In this document: positions 45,927-55,897 of the stretch, piece by piece | Layout: every line of letters starts with the position of its first letter | Position numbering within the stretch: position 1 is the first letter of the stretch | NCBI GenBank assembly: GCA_949287305.1 | Contig: CASEFX010000022.1 | Location: forward strand, 1-64,000 | Reading direction: 5' to 3' | From: an uncultured Sutterella sp. | Lineage (GTDB): Bacteria; Pseudomonadota; Gammaproteobacteria; Burkholderiales; Burkholderiaceae_F | Length of the DNA: 64,000 bases | Translations under genes and position numbers: made by a program | Notes under the pieces: generated by a model | Seen by the model: only the letters and a program-made list of their open reading frames with translations | Databases searched by the model: none | What the model was told of the DNA's origin: nothing

Positions 45927-48900
45927 TCAGTCACCCAACATCTCCTCAAGGATCTTCACGCGGTCGGCCACGTCTTCGTAAGGCAACACTGCCACGCCGC
46001 GTCCCGCAGAGGCGCCGCGCACGAAGAAGTAAAGGGCGCCGCCGAGGCGGTCCTCGGCTCCTTCTCCCAGACGGGCGCGCAGAAGGCGCTTCGCCGCGGC
46101 GAGGTAGCAGAGGTACTGAATGTCGTAATGGGCCTCCTTCATGTGAAGCGCCACGGCGTCTTCCGCATAGAAGTCCCGCCAGTCCTTGGCTTCCGGGAAG
46201 GCCTCGCGAAGAGCCGCGTTCGAGGCGAGGTTGTCGGTCTTCCAGTCGAGAATCCAGATCTTGCCGTTCGCTTCAAAGAGAAGGTCGATCGAACCCGTGA
46301 GGTAGCCCGAGAGCTCTTCCTGCGTGAGCCCCTTCCAACCGAGTTCCGCGGCCTTCTTCGCAAAGGCGGTCTTCGAGAGATTCGGCTTCGTGTGGAGAAG
46401 AAAACCGTATTCCGAGCGGCGGCATTCGGCCTTCAGATTCTTGAGGCAAAAGTCCGGAAGAATCGGAAGCGAGAGGACCGAGTCAAAGAGCGTCCGAAGC
46501 TCTTCAAGGCGCTTTGCGCCTTCGGGCGAGAGACGATCCTCGCCCGGCGCCTCGTCCGAAAGACCTTCCCCGCGGCGCACGAGATCGGGCGTGGCGCCGA
46601 GGATCGACAGAAGATAATTGCGCTGCCGCAGGCGGTTGCGGCGGATTTCGTCCGAGAGTCCGGGATCGGCGAGTTCCTCGTCGGTCGCGAGCACGCGCCG
46701 GCATTCGAACCCGTGGAAGTCCACGACTTCGAAAAGCCGGTGGATCGTCACACCCAATGCGGCGCCCGAACGCCAGCGCGCCATGGGCGAGGCGTCCTCG
46801 ATTCGGCGGCGCAGTTCTTGGGATTCGTCGTCCTCGGTTTCATCCTCCCCGGAGAGCGTCGCGCGCTCGTCGCGGTGAGCATCGGCGTGCGCGCCGAAAA
46901 GGCCCTTTTTCAGTGCCGTGTAGCTCGTCTGCACCCAAGAGGGATCGACCCTGCGCACGGACTCGGGTTCGGGAAGGGCCTGCGCTTCCGGAGATTCGAG
47001 CATCACCGGCACACCGTCCTCCCGGGGCGCCCAAGGCGAGATCGACCAGTAGAGTCCCGTCTCGTCCTTTTGCGGTTTGAGCGTTTCAGAGTCGACCGTC
47101 ATCCCGGGGTGTTCCTCCGCAAAGCGCCCGGCCGTTTTCGCCCAGACGTCCGCAAAATCGTCCGCACGCTCGAGCATTCCCTTTTGAAATTCGTCCCAGA
47201 CGGCGAGATAGTCGTCCCGAGTCCAGCCCGCGAGATTTTCCCGCGCGGCGAGCGCATAAAAGAAGGCCGACCAGGCGTAGGAATTGAGTTCACCCCCGAC
47301 CTTCCACTTCGGAAGACCGTAGATCGTCAGGCGTGCGGAGGCGCGGGTGAAAGCGACGTAAAGAAGCCGCACCGACTCCTCGATCTGGGCGCGCTTGAAG
47401 TCGGGGAGGTCATTGGGCTTCACTTCGCCCGGGAAAAGAACGAGCCGTCGTTCGCCCGCCCCGTCGCGTTCGTGGACCATGGGAACCGCCATGTCTTTGT
47501 AGGGCGCTCCCCACCAACAGCCCGGCAGATAGACGATCGGGTACTCGAGCCCCTTGCTCGAATGAATCGTTTGAATCACGACGCGGTCGTCGTTCGAATC
47601 GGGCCGGACTTTGTATTCGTCGGGTACGGAAGCCTTCTTGTCCGATCCTTTGGCGATCAGCTTTTCAAAGCGCCGCACGAGCCCCGAGAGGGTCTTGGCG
47701 GACTGCTGCATCCCGAAGAGGAGTTCGATCAACTGCCGATAGTTGGCGAGCGCCCGCTCGCCGCCCGCCACGGGCAGAAGACGGCGTTCCACTTCGCAGA
47801 CGCGGAAAAGCTCTCCGAAGGCCGCGGTGAGGCCCGAGCGCCGTGCGCGTTCGGCCGCCGCCTCCATCACGCCGCGCAGGAAAACGAGACGTTCGGTGCG
47901 CTTTTTCTCGTCGGTGTAGGTCGAGAGTCCGTCCCCCACGATGCGCGTTGCGCGGGCGGCCTCGAGGAAACCGCGCTCGGAAGGCATCGCCATCGCCTCG
48001 AGGACCGTGCAGAGTTCCTTGGCCTCCTCGGTCCCGAAGACGTTTTTGTCGGAGGGAAAGCGCACCTTCACGCCCCGCGCCAGAAGGGCGTCGTAAAGCG
48101 GCATCCCGTCGTCGCGGGTCCGCACGAGAATCGCGATGTCGCCAGGGCGCAGGGGACGGCCTTTGACGAAGTGACGGTCGCGCTCCGAGAGCATCGCGGC
48201 GATTTCGTCGGCGATGTCGTCCGCCTCCCACTGAAAGAGCTTGTCCTTGACGGGTTTTTCGAAGTCCCCGAGGCGCACGACGAGCGCGGGTTCGGGTCGG
48301 AAGACCCCGTTTTCATCGACGCGGATGAGGGGCGGCCGATCTTCGTTTGCGGCCACGGCATCGTAACGAATGCCCGACCCGAGGAAGGTCCCCGGACGCT
48401 CGAAGAAAAGATTGAAGAAGTGCATCAGGACCGGCGTCGTCCGGAAGTTCTTCGCGAGCTTTCGGTGACGTCCGATTTCGTCCGACGCCTTCCGATAGGT
48501 CTCGAAGTCCGCGTTTCGGAAGCTGTAGATCGCCTGCTTCGGGTCGCCCACGAAAAAGACGGTCTTCCCGTAGGCGGGGTCCCCGAAGAGCGTGGAGAAG
48601 ATCCCGTACTGCAGGGGGTCCGTGTCCTGGAATTCGTCGATCAAGACGACGTCATAGTGACTGCGCACGACGGCCGCAAACGCCGGATCCGCCTTGAGCC
48701 CCGCTTCGGCGCGAACGAGCATGTCGTCAAACGTCTGGTACGACGCTTCGCGCTTCAGGGCCTCGTAGCGCGCGGGCGCCCAGGTGAGGAAACGCGAGAG
48801 CATTTCCTCGTAGGCCGCGGCGTTCTCGGCGTCAAGATTCTTGGGGAAGCCCTCCTCGGAAAAGACGGCGCGGCTTCGGGCCGATTCGGGCTCGGCGGCG

Positions 48901-49754
48901 AGTTTCGAGAGAGCCTTGTCGAGCTTCAGGGTTCGCAGCGCCCGGAAGGCTGCGGTGGCGCCGCTCTCGTTTGCACGTCTCGCTTCAAGACGCAGAAACT
49001 CCTCCGCAGTGCGGTCGAGAAGGTCGTTTTCCTCCCCCGAGTCGACGCCGTAGCTTCCGCCCGAGGTGAAAACAAAGTCCGAGAGCGTCTTCTGACAGAA
49101 CGAATGGATCGTGAGGATCACGGCGTCGTCGAATTCGCGCACCGCGCGGTCGAGCCGCTCGCGAACGAGATCGGGATCAAGTTCGAGTTTCTTCCAACGT
49201 TCGAACTGCTCGAAAAGATTCTTGTCGGTGGGCGGAACGCCTTCGGTCACGAGCTTGCGTACGGCGATGAGCTTGCCGCGGATGCGGCTCTTGAGTTCCG
49301 CCGTCGCCGCCTTCGTAAAGGTGACGACGAGCATGCGCCCGATCGCGATCCCGCGCTCGACGACGAGACGAAGAACGATGTGTTCGAGCGAATAGGTCTT
49401 TCCCGTCCCCGCGCTCGCCTCAATCAGGGTCCGACCGCGAAGAGGATCGTCGAGGAGCTTGAAGTCCCCGTTCGGATCGTCGTCCGTCTGCGGGTCCGCC
49501 GCGCCGGACTGCGCGGGCTCTACGGCCGCCGGGGGGAAATCCTCCGCGACGGGCGCAAGGTCGTCCGCAACCGACGCCTCGAAAAAGGCGTCGGGCTCGA
49601 ATTCGCCCCCGACGGGCAGCGCCCAGTCGTCGGGAAGATCCGAAGGCATGTCTTCGGGCGGCACTTCGATCCAATCTTCGTTCCCGCCGGCCTCCAAAGA
49701 GGGAAAATCCGCGGGCACTTCATCCGGCCAAACCTGCAAATCCTTTTCCTTCAC
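45927..49754 (-). CDS. recB: RecBCD subunit RecB
   Basis: A 1275-residue helicase-nuclease. Walker A is EASAGTGKTYS with K119, DEFQDTDPLQY is Walker B, and the nuclease domain near the C-terminus contains D1170-W-K1172 with GSIDLLFEANGKIW before it. The helicase starts about 90 residues later than in E. coli RecB (K29) because of an acidic N-terminal extension (PDEVPADFPSLEAGG and similar). The GTG start with GAGGAG upstream is chosen over a TTG nine codons earlier. It begins 10 bp after recC. Confidence 0.93.
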   Translation of the reverse strand: MKEKDLQVWPDEVPADFPSLEAGGNEDWIEVPPEDMPSDLPDDWALPVGGEFEPDAFFEASVADDLAPVAEDFPPAAVEPAQSGAADPQTDDDPNGDFKLLDDPLRGRTLIEASAGTGKTYSLEHIVLRLVVERGIAIGRMLVVTFTKAATAELKSRIRGKLIAVRKLVTEGVPPTDKNLFEQFERWKKLELDPDLVRERLDRAVREFDDAVILTIHSFCQKTLSDFVFTSGGSYGVDSGEENDLLDRTAEEFLRLEARRANESGATAAFRALRTLKLDKALSKLAAEPESARSRAVFSEEGFPKNLDAENAAAYEEMLSRFLTWAPARYEALKREASYQTFDDMLVRAEAGLKADPAFAAVVRSHYDVVLIDEFQDTDPLQYGIFSTLFGDPAYGKTVFFVGDPKQAIYSFRNADFETYRKASDEIGRHRKLAKNFRTTPVLMHFFNLFFERPGTFLGSGIRYDAVAANEDRPPLIRVDENGVFRPEPALVVRLGDFEKPVKDKLFQWEADDIADEIAAMLSERDRHFVKGRPLRPGDIAILVRTRDDGMPLYDALLARGVKVRFPSDKNVFGTEEAKELCTVLEAMAMPSERGFLEAARATRIVGDGLSTYTDEKKRTERLVFLRGVMEAAAERARRSGLTAAFGELFRVCEVERRLLPVAGGERALANYRQLIELLFGMQQSAKTLSGLVRRFEKLIAKGSDKKASVPDEYKVRPDSNDDRVVIQTIHSSKGLEYPIVYLPGCWWGAPYKDMAVPMVHERDGAGERRLVLFPGEVKPNDLPDFKRAQIEESVRLLYVAFTRASARLTIYGLPKWKVGGELNSYAWSAFFYALAARENLAGWTRDDYLAVWDEFQKGMLERADDFADVWAKTAGRFAEEHPGMTVDSETLKPQKDETGLYWSISPWAPREDGVPVMLESPEAQALPEPESVRRVDPSWVQTSYTALKKGLFGAHADAHRDERATLSGEDETEDDESQELRRRIEDASPMARWRSGAALGVTIHRLFEVVDFHGFECRRVLATDEELADPGLSDEIRRNRLRQRNYLLSILGATPDLVRRGEGLSDEAPGEDRLSPEGAKRLEELRTLFDSVLSLPILPDFCLKNLKAECRRSEYGFLLHTKPNLSKTAFAKKAAELGWKGLTQEELSGYLTGSIDLLFEANGKIWILDWKTDNLASNAALREAFPEAKDWRDFYAEDAVALHMKEAHYDIQYLCYLAAAKRLLRARLGEGAEDRLGGALYFFVRGASAGRGVAVLPYEDVADRVKILEEMLGD

Positions 49755-49764
49755 GGGACTCTCC

Positions 49765-52700
49765 TCAATAGTTGCGCGCAACGAGCGCTTCCACGCTTTC
49801 GGCGAGAGAGGTCAATGCCTTCTCCCGCTTTTCCTCGGGCGTGCACTCGGGTTCCTTCTTTTTCGAAGTCTTCTTCTTTGTGCTTTTGCCCTTCTTGGGC
49901 TTGTCCGAAGCCTCCGCCGCTTCCGTCGATTCGGACGTCTCGTCGGAAGACGTTGCGGTCACCTCCGCCAGAGGCGCGAGGAGCGCTGCAATGTCCTCCT
50001 CCACCCGTTCGCGAAGATCACGGGCCTTTTTAATGTCGAGCCCCCGCCAGAAAACGCTGTCCTCATAGGAATCGGGCCAGATGACGGGCAGATCGAAACT
50101 CTCGTCGAAGAGTCGAACGCACTGCCGCAGAATTTCCTCGGCTTCGTCGACCTCCATCGGCCGGTAACGCACGAACACCACGCCGTCGTCCTTTGTCTTC
50201 TTCAGAACGCCGAGCGCCGTTTCGGCCCCCGCCTCCGAGAGGAAGACGTGCGTGAGCAGGGCTTCCTTTTCCGCACGGTTTGAGTCGGCGAGCACGAGCT
50301 GCGCGGACGTTCCGTCCGCTTCCGAGAAGACTCTGACCTCGCCCGTCAGACGGCGCACATGACGTCCCGCAACGTTCACAGCGAGGGAGAGTTTGGACGG
50401 CGTTCGACCTTCGGTAAGCTTCCTCCACTCTTGAGAGAGTTCGTCGGCCTCGGCAATTTCCTCGGCAAACCACCAGCCGCGCACGCCCGGGTCGCCGTTG
50501 ACGGGATTTTCCGCAAGAAGCCGCGTCGCGCGCGCGACGTCCGCGCCCTCTTCGAAGAGCCCCCGCAGGAGACGCTTTCGCATCACTTCCTCGAGGCGCG
50601 ACTTGGCGGGGGTCACGCCCGTTTCTTCGGAGGTCTCGAAATCCTTTTTGTAGACGCCCGTGCGTCCCGAGAGCCACTTGCCCGGAGACGTCCAAAAGCG
50701 CAGGAATTCCTGCCAGCGAACCGTCCCGTCTTCGGGCGGCGCAAGCACCGCACCGTCGGCAAAGGGCTCGGCCTTTCCCCGTCGGTCCGTGGTGCGGGCG
50801 GCCTTCACGGCCTCAAAGAGTTCCGGATCGCGGTTCGTCCAGAAGCGAAGTCCCTCGGGACGGAAGTTTTCTTCTGCGACGCTCGTGAGCGGAAGCCGCA
50901 CGCGAAGGGCGTCCGAAGGCGTCCCTTCGGGAAGGAGCGTCAGCAAAAAGCGCTCGAGCTCCTCCACGACGACCGAAGGAAGCGCAGGCTGCGCCGGATC
51001 CGTTCCGATCGACCAGGAGACGTAGAAGTTCGAACGGGCCGAACGAAAGAGGTCCGCAAAGACGTTGCGGTTGTCCGCGCGGCTGTCGCGATCGCCCGGG
51101 CGCCGAAGCGACCGGATTTCGCCCTCTTTCCCGGACGCGGTGAGCGCCATGAGGTCGAACTCCTCGAAGTTCGAAAGCCCCGGAAAACTCGAGTCTTCCG
51201 AAAGCCCCAGGCAGGCGACGACGCGGTACGGCAATCCCCGGAAGGCCGACATGTCGGCGACCGTCACGGCGTCCCTCGGCATCGCGCCCGACACGGGGTC
51301 GCCGAAGGAGGCGCCGAGCGCCGCACGGAAGGTCTGGTAGTCGACGGGCGTTTCCGTGCCGATCCCCTCCTCCATGTCGATGCGAAGGTGCGCAATGACG
51401 CCGAGAAGCTCGTCGCGCGCCGCCTTGACGTCGGCGCCCGCAAAAAAGTCGGTGACGAGCGTTTCGGTGAAGGCCGCCCAGTCCCGTGCGCCGGGCTCGG
51501 CGTCGTTCACGTCGTTCCAGGCGATGCGGGCGTCTTCGAGGCGCTTGTAAAGCGAAAGAAGGGTTTCGAGCAGATCGGGGCGCTCCGACACCCTTTCGTA
51601 GTGCGCGCGCGAACGGCGCACCGGAAGCGTTCCCGCCCAGTCGACCGCGGGGCTCTCGTCAAACAAAAAGCCCGCCGACAGGCGCTCCAGGGCCCGCGAG
51701 AGCGTGCCGTCCACGGCGCCGCGCCGCTCGGCTTCGCCGTAGGCGCCGCCGAACGAGGCGCTAAGTTTTTCGCTCTGCGCCGCAAGCTGCGCTTCGGAGA
51801 GCCCCTCGCGAAAGCCCGCGTCGTTCACCCACTCGCGAAGAACGGAGAGGTCGCCGAAACTGAGACCGAGGCTTTCCCCGACCACGGGGAGTTCAAGCCA
51901 GGATTCAAAGGCGGAGAGCGTCGTGAGCCCCGAAAGGAGGTCCATTAGCTGCAGAAGAGCCGACGCTGCGCTGTTTTCCATCGAGAGGGGCTTACCCACC
52001 ATGCGGAAGGGAAGACGCCGTTCGGGCGGCAGGGCCGTTAGCACGCCTTCAAGGACCGGCGCGAAGGTCGCGACGTCGGGCGTCGTGACAAGGACGTCGG
52101 AGGGTTTGAGCGTCTCGTCCCGGGCAAAAAGGTCCGTCAGATAGTCGACGAGGCTCTCCGCCTCGCGCACGGGCGTGGGCGCTTCGACAAAGCGCACGGA
52201 ACGGTCCGACTCATCGGGCAGGGACCGCTCGAAAAGATCGGCCTCGTCGGCCGAGAGCAGCGAATCCTGCGCACGGGTGAGTAGCGTCGGTGCTCCGTCG
52301 TTCGTAAGACGCAGATAGAAGCTGTCGCTTTCCCCCTCTTCGTCGGCGCGCAGGTCCTGCAAGCGGTTGCGTAAAAACGAGAAGGGGCGCTCGGCCGGGG
52401 CGTTCGCCACTTCGCCGCGGGCGTCGGGCATCGCCTCCGCCGGCGGCGGCACGTCCGCCGTGAAGCGCCAGAGACGATCGAGCGTCGCGCGCGAACTCGC
52501 CGCGTTGCGGCGCAGGTATTCGAGCGCTGGCGTCGCCCCCTCGGCCGCCGAATCGAACCAGAAGCCGTTTGCGGGCTGCATGAGGTAGAGCCGCACCGTG
52601 CCGCGCCGACCGATTTCCTTCAGGAAGGGAAGCATCAGGGGCGGGACCGTGAAGGGAAGAAAGACGTGGAGGTTTTCTCCCGAGGGGGAATCCGCGAGCA

Positions 52701-53370
52701 CCCGTTCGATATGCTGATACTGCAGGGCGCGGCGCCAACCGCCCGAACCCGAGTCGGACGCGTCCGCGCGCTCCGCCTCCCTCACGATTTCCTGCCACAG
52801 GGCCTTCTGCCAGGGGAAGTCGGGGTGACGCGCGAGCGCCTCCTCTTCTTCGCGCATGGCAATCGACAGGGACGCTTCCGGAAAGACCGCGGGCGACACC
52901 GCGCTCTCGTCCGTCCAGCGAAGGAGCCAGTCGAGACGATAGGACGCGTACTTCGTCAGAAGCTGCGAGACGCGAAGCGCGAGCTTATAGCGCTCCGACC
53001 CGCTTTTGCCCTCGAGAAAGCGCGCGAGACGCGGGAAACGCCCGACGAATTCGTCGTTCGAGAGCCATCGCCACACCACCCAGTCGAGAACGCGCCCCGA
53101 CATGCGGTTGGCCGCCGCCGGATACCATTTGAGCGACTCGAAGAAATCGTTCGTCGTAAGGAACTTGACGCCCGCGCAGATCCCCTCCGATTCGGCGAGG
53201 AGCTGCGTGAGGCGCGTCGCCACGGCTTTGGAAGGAATCAGAATGCGGTCCTCGGCAAAGAGCGGCGCAAGATCGCCCGCCCCGCGGCGGTCCTTGGCGT
53301 CCCACTCGAGATTCGTGCGCAGGATCTCCCACAGGACTTCAAAGGCGTTCGAATAATAGGCGTGAATCAT
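49765..53370 (-). CDS. recC: RecBCD subunit RecC
   Basis: A 1201-residue scaffold and Chi-recognition subunit. Conserved pieces include the N-terminal YYSNAFEVLWEIL and ILIPSKAVATRL region, FLTTNDFFESLKW, and the central VTVADMSAFRGLPYRVVACLGL. The C-terminal ~60 residues are unusual: a Ser/Thr/Glu stretch then KPKKGKSTKKKTSKKKEP, a lysine-rich linker before a final helix. It is the first gene of recC-recB-recD. The start ATG has GGAAAC upstream. Chi specificity cannot be read from sequence. Confidence 0.9.
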   Translation of the reverse strand: MIHAYYSNAFEVLWEILRTNLEWDAKDRRGAGDLAPLFAEDRILIPSKAVATRLTQLLAESEGICAGVKFLTTNDFFESLKWYPAAANRMSGRVLDWVVWRWLSNDEFVGRFPRLARFLEGKSGSERYKLALRVSQLLTKYASYRLDWLLRWTDESAVSPAVFPEASLSIAMREEEEALARHPDFPWQKALWQEIVREAERADASDSGSGGWRRALQYQHIERVLADSPSGENLHVFLPFTVPPLMLPFLKEIGRRGTVRLYLMQPANGFWFDSAAEGATPALEYLRRNAASSRATLDRLWRFTADVPPPAEAMPDARGEVANAPAERPFSFLRNRLQDLRADEEGESDSFYLRLTNDGAPTLLTRAQDSLLSADEADLFERSLPDESDRSVRFVEAPTPVREAESLVDYLTDLFARDETLKPSDVLVTTPDVATFAPVLEGVLTALPPERRLPFRMVGKPLSMENSAASALLQLMDLLSGLTTLSAFESWLELPVVGESLGLSFGDLSVLREWVNDAGFREGLSEAQLAAQSEKLSASFGGAYGEAERRGAVDGTLSRALERLSAGFLFDESPAVDWAGTLPVRRSRAHYERVSERPDLLETLLSLYKRLEDARIAWNDVNDAEPGARDWAAFTETLVTDFFAGADVKAARDELLGVIAHLRIDMEEGIGTETPVDYQTFRAALGASFGDPVSGAMPRDAVTVADMSAFRGLPYRVVACLGLSEDSSFPGLSNFEEFDLMALTASGKEGEIRSLRRPGDRDSRADNRNVFADLFRSARSNFYVSWSIGTDPAQPALPSVVVEELERFLLTLLPEGTPSDALRVRLPLTSVAEENFRPEGLRFWTNRDPELFEAVKAARTTDRRGKAEPFADGAVLAPPEDGTVRWQEFLRFWTSPGKWLSGRTGVYKKDFETSEETGVTPAKSRLEEVMRKRLLRGLFEEGADVARATRLLAENPVNGDPGVRGWWFAEEIAEADELSQEWRKLTEGRTPSKLSLAVNVAGRHVRRLTGEVRVFSEADGTSAQLVLADSNRAEKEALLTHVFLSEAGAETALGVLKKTKDDGVVFVRYRPMEVDEAEEILRQCVRLFDESFDLPVIWPDSYEDSVFWRGLDIKKARDLRERVEEDIAALLAPLAEVTATSSDETSESTEAAEASDKPKKGKSTKKKTSKKKEPECTPEEKREKALTSLAESVEALVARNY

Positions 53371-53523
53371 GTTGGTTTCCGGTTCGGCCGGGAAAGAGGC
53401 CTCTTCGTCTCTGCATTCTAAAGGAGCCGTGCGACAAATCCTTTCGCATGCGAACACAACGGAACCGCAACCGCCGCGATGCTCCCTTCGGCAGTACAGT
53501 CGATTCGAAAGAATGCCATACGG

Positions 53524-53799
53524 ATGGCCGCAATGACCACTCTCACAGTACGACTCAACCCATTCGACGAAGCAATTTTGGAAGACCTCGTCAAGAACAC
53601 GGGAGAAACCAAGACGACTCTCGTGATCGACGGGCTTCGTTTTTTGCATAACGCAATGAGAGAAGAGGATCAGGTGACTCGTCCGTCCGCTCGGGAGTTT
53701 GATGGCTTTTTGCGTCAGCTCGCAGAACGCGAAAAAGATCCTGAAGTGCTTTTGGCCCGAGAACGATTGACAGGCCGCAAACCCGTCTGGGAAGACTGA
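53524..53799 (+). CDS. Ribbon-helix-helix protein, orphan antitoxin-like
   Basis: A 91-residue protein. Residues 4-35 form a ribbon-helix-helix DNA-binding motif (TTLTVRLNPFDEAILEDLV then NTGETKTTLVIDGLRF). The C-terminal part is helical and ends RKPVWED. This resembles antitoxins of the DUF1778/RHH type, but no toxin gene is next to it on either side. It diverges from recC with 153 bp between starts, so it may regulate itself or recC. A second in-frame ATG at 53533 is possible. No strong Shine-Dalgarno is seen. Confidence 0.6.
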   Translation: MAAMTTLTVRLNPFDEAILEDLVKNTGETKTTLVIDGLRFLHNAMREEDQVTRPSAREFDGFLRQLAEREKDPEVLLARERLTGRKPVWED

Positions 53800-53941
53800 T
53801 CAGGCGTTGTTACTTCGCATTCCATGCGAAGGAGCGGCGCCTCTCCGCGTAGCCGGAGGTCGTAGTCGTGGCAGAATGATGTCGATGCCGCCCGTTGTCG
53901 GGCGGCGACGTCGCCACTCGGACCGTTGCCCACGCCACATC

Positions 53942-54862
53942 ATGGATCTCAAGGTACTTCGTTCTTTCGTCGAAATCGCCCGGGAACAGAGCTTCACCGC
54001 CGCCGCGGAGAAGCTCTCCGTCACGCAGCCGACGCTCTCGCGTCAGATTGCAGACCTCGAAGAAGAACTCGGACAGAAACTTTTCGAGCGCACCACGCGC
54101 AGCCTCGAACTCACGGAAAAAGGGCACTTCCTTTTCCGCCGCGCACAGGACATCCTCGCTCTCGTCGACAGAACGAAGCTTGAGGCAATGACGACGGAGG
54201 GACTTGCGGGCGACATCCGGATTTCCGCCGCCGAAACGCCTGCCGTCGGGATCGTCGCCGAAGCCGTACAGCGCTTTCAGGAAAAGTACCCGCGCGTTCG
54301 CTGCCATTTTGTGAGCGCCGACGCGCTTACCGCGGCCGAACACCTTCGGTCGGGACTCTCGCAGTTCGGCGTCTTCAACATGCCCTGCCGGCTCGACGGA
54401 TTCGAATACATCCGTCTGCCGCGGGAAAACCGCTGGGGCGTGCTCACCCGCCGCGACGGAATCCTCGCGGGGAAAACCTTCGTCACACCCGAGGACCTGA
54501 AGCGCCTGCCGCTCTACGTTTCGAAGCAGCGCGGCGTGGAAAACCGCATCGGCGGGTGGCTCAACTACTCCTTCTCGAAGCTTCGCGTCGTCGGCACCTA
54601 CAACCTTCTCTACAACGCGTCGCTCGTCGTGCGCGCGGGCGGAAACGCCCTCTGTCTCGACGGCATCGTGCCGCCCGACGACGACATCGTTTTCCTTCCC
54701 TTCCAGCCGGCCTTTCTCACCGACGTCGTGCTTGCCTGGTCGTCCGCAAGTCAGAAGCAGACGATCACGGAGGAATTTCTCAAGACGTTGCGCAGTCTCT
54801 ATCCGCCGCAGGAAGGAACGAAGGAAGACGGCGCCGAGGCCGAAGAAGAAACCGCTCCGTAA
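53942..54862 (+). CDS. LysR-family transcriptional regulator
   Basis: A 306-residue LysR regulator, with the HTH in VEIAREQSFTAAAEKLSVTQPTLSRQIADLEEELGQKLFE and a standard effector domain. No neighbouring target stands out; the aldo/keto reductase gene is convergent and ends 45 bp away. The C-terminus is acidic (EDGAEAEEETAP). Confidence 0.9.
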   Translation: MDLKVLRSFVEIAREQSFTAAAEKLSVTQPTLSRQIADLEEELGQKLFERTTRSLELTEKGHFLFRRAQDILALVDRTKLEAMTTEGLAGDIRISAAETPAVGIVAEAVQRFQEKYPRVRCHFVSADALTAAEHLRSGLSQFGVFNMPCRLDGFEYIRLPRENRWGVLTRRDGILAGKTFVTPEDLKRLPLYVSKQRGVENRIGGWLNYSFSKLRVVGTYNLLYNASLVVRAGGNALCLDGIVPPDDDIVFLPFQPAFLTDVVLAWSSASQKQTITEEFLKTLRSLYPPQEGTKEDGAEAEEETAP

Positions 54863-54907
54863 CCATCATACGAAGCGGTTTCCCGAAGATTGAACGAAAG
54901 AGCGTCC

Positions 54908-55897
54908 TCACCAAGCGTAGGCCTCGGGGGCTTCGCCGCCCGGGCCCGGGAAGATGCGGTCGAGCTCTTCGAGCATTTCCTGCGGAAGCGTGAGATCCAG
55001 AGCCTTCATCGAGCCTTCGAGGTGCGCGAGCGTTCTCGGACCCACGATCGGCGCCGTGACGACGGGGTTCGCCAAAACCCAGGCGAGCGCCACGTCGGCC
55101 GGGTTCATGCCGTAGCGTTCGCAAAGCGCTTCGTAGGCCGCCACGCGTTCCGCAAATTTCGGATCGCGGATCGGAAGCGAGGGCTTCGCGCGGCGGCCTT
55201 TTCCGTCACCCGCCTGCGAGTGTCCCGCAAGGAGGCCTCCGTCCAAGGGGCTGTACGTGAGAAGTCCCATGCCGTGATGACGACAGGACGGAATGACCTC
55301 GAGTTCGAGCTGACGGCAGGCGAGGTTGTAGCGGCTCTGTTCGCTCACGAGCCCGAAAAGTCCGCGCAGACGCGCTTCGCCCTGCATCGCGGCGATCCCC
55401 CAGCCTGGGAAGTTGCAGCTTCCCACGTAGAGAATTTTGCCCTGTTGGATCAGCACGTCCATCGCCTGCCAGATCTCTTCGAAGGGCGTCTCGCGGTCGA
55501 AGTGGTGCATCTGATAGAGGTCGATGTGATCCGTCTTGAGTCGCCGAAGGCTCGCCTCGCAGGCTTCACGGATGTGATAGGCCGAAAGGCGCCGGCCGTT
55601 GGGACCGTTCACCATCGGTTGATAGAGCTTCGTCGCGAGGACGATTTCGTTTCGTTTTCCGCTCTTTTGGAGCCAGTCGCCCACGATTTCCTCGGAAATG
55701 CCGTAGCCGAGCGGAATGTCGGGGCGTTGCGGACCGCCGTAGACGTCCGCCGTGTCGATGAATTGGATGCCGAGGTCGTAGGCGCGGTCCATGATCTCGA
55801 AGCTCGCGGCCTTGTCGGTGAGGTGCCCGAAGTTCATGGTTCCCAAACACAAGCGGCTCACGATCAGGCCGGTTCTGCCCAAATGCCGATACTGCAT
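54908..55897 (-). CDS. Aldo/keto reductase
   Basis: A 329-residue NADPH-dependent reductase. The catalytic tetrad is recognisable: the Asp in FIDTADVYGG with its Tyr, the Lys in VLATKLYQP and the His in YQMHHFDRETP. The loop SCNFPGW and the C-terminal GPRTLAHLEGSMKALDL complete the family pattern. It resembles the Tas/YghZ-type subgroup. The start is the ATG with GGGAGGA upstream. Confidence 0.9.
   Translation of the reverse strand: MQYRHLGRTGLIVSRLCLGTMNFGHLTDKAASFEIMDRAYDLGIQFIDTADVYGGPQRPDIPLGYGISEEIVGDWLQKSGKRNEIVLATKLYQPMVNGPNGRRLSAYHIREACEASLRRLKTDHIDLYQMHHFDRETPFEEIWQAMDVLIQQGKILYVGSCNFPGWGIAAMQGEARLRGLFGLVSEQSRYNLACRQLELEVIPSCRHHGMGLLTYSPLDGGLLAGHSQAGDGKGRRAKPSLPIRDPKFAERVAAYEALCERYGMNPADVALAWVLANPVVTAPIVGPRTLAHLEGSMKALDLTLPQEMLEELDRIFPGPGGEAPEAYAW

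Noticed and set aside
46128-50033. 1301-codon plus-strand open frame opposite recB/recC
   Set aside because: High-GC shadow of recB; no recognisable motifs, biased to Arg/His/Glu, while the minus strand has clear RecB motifs.
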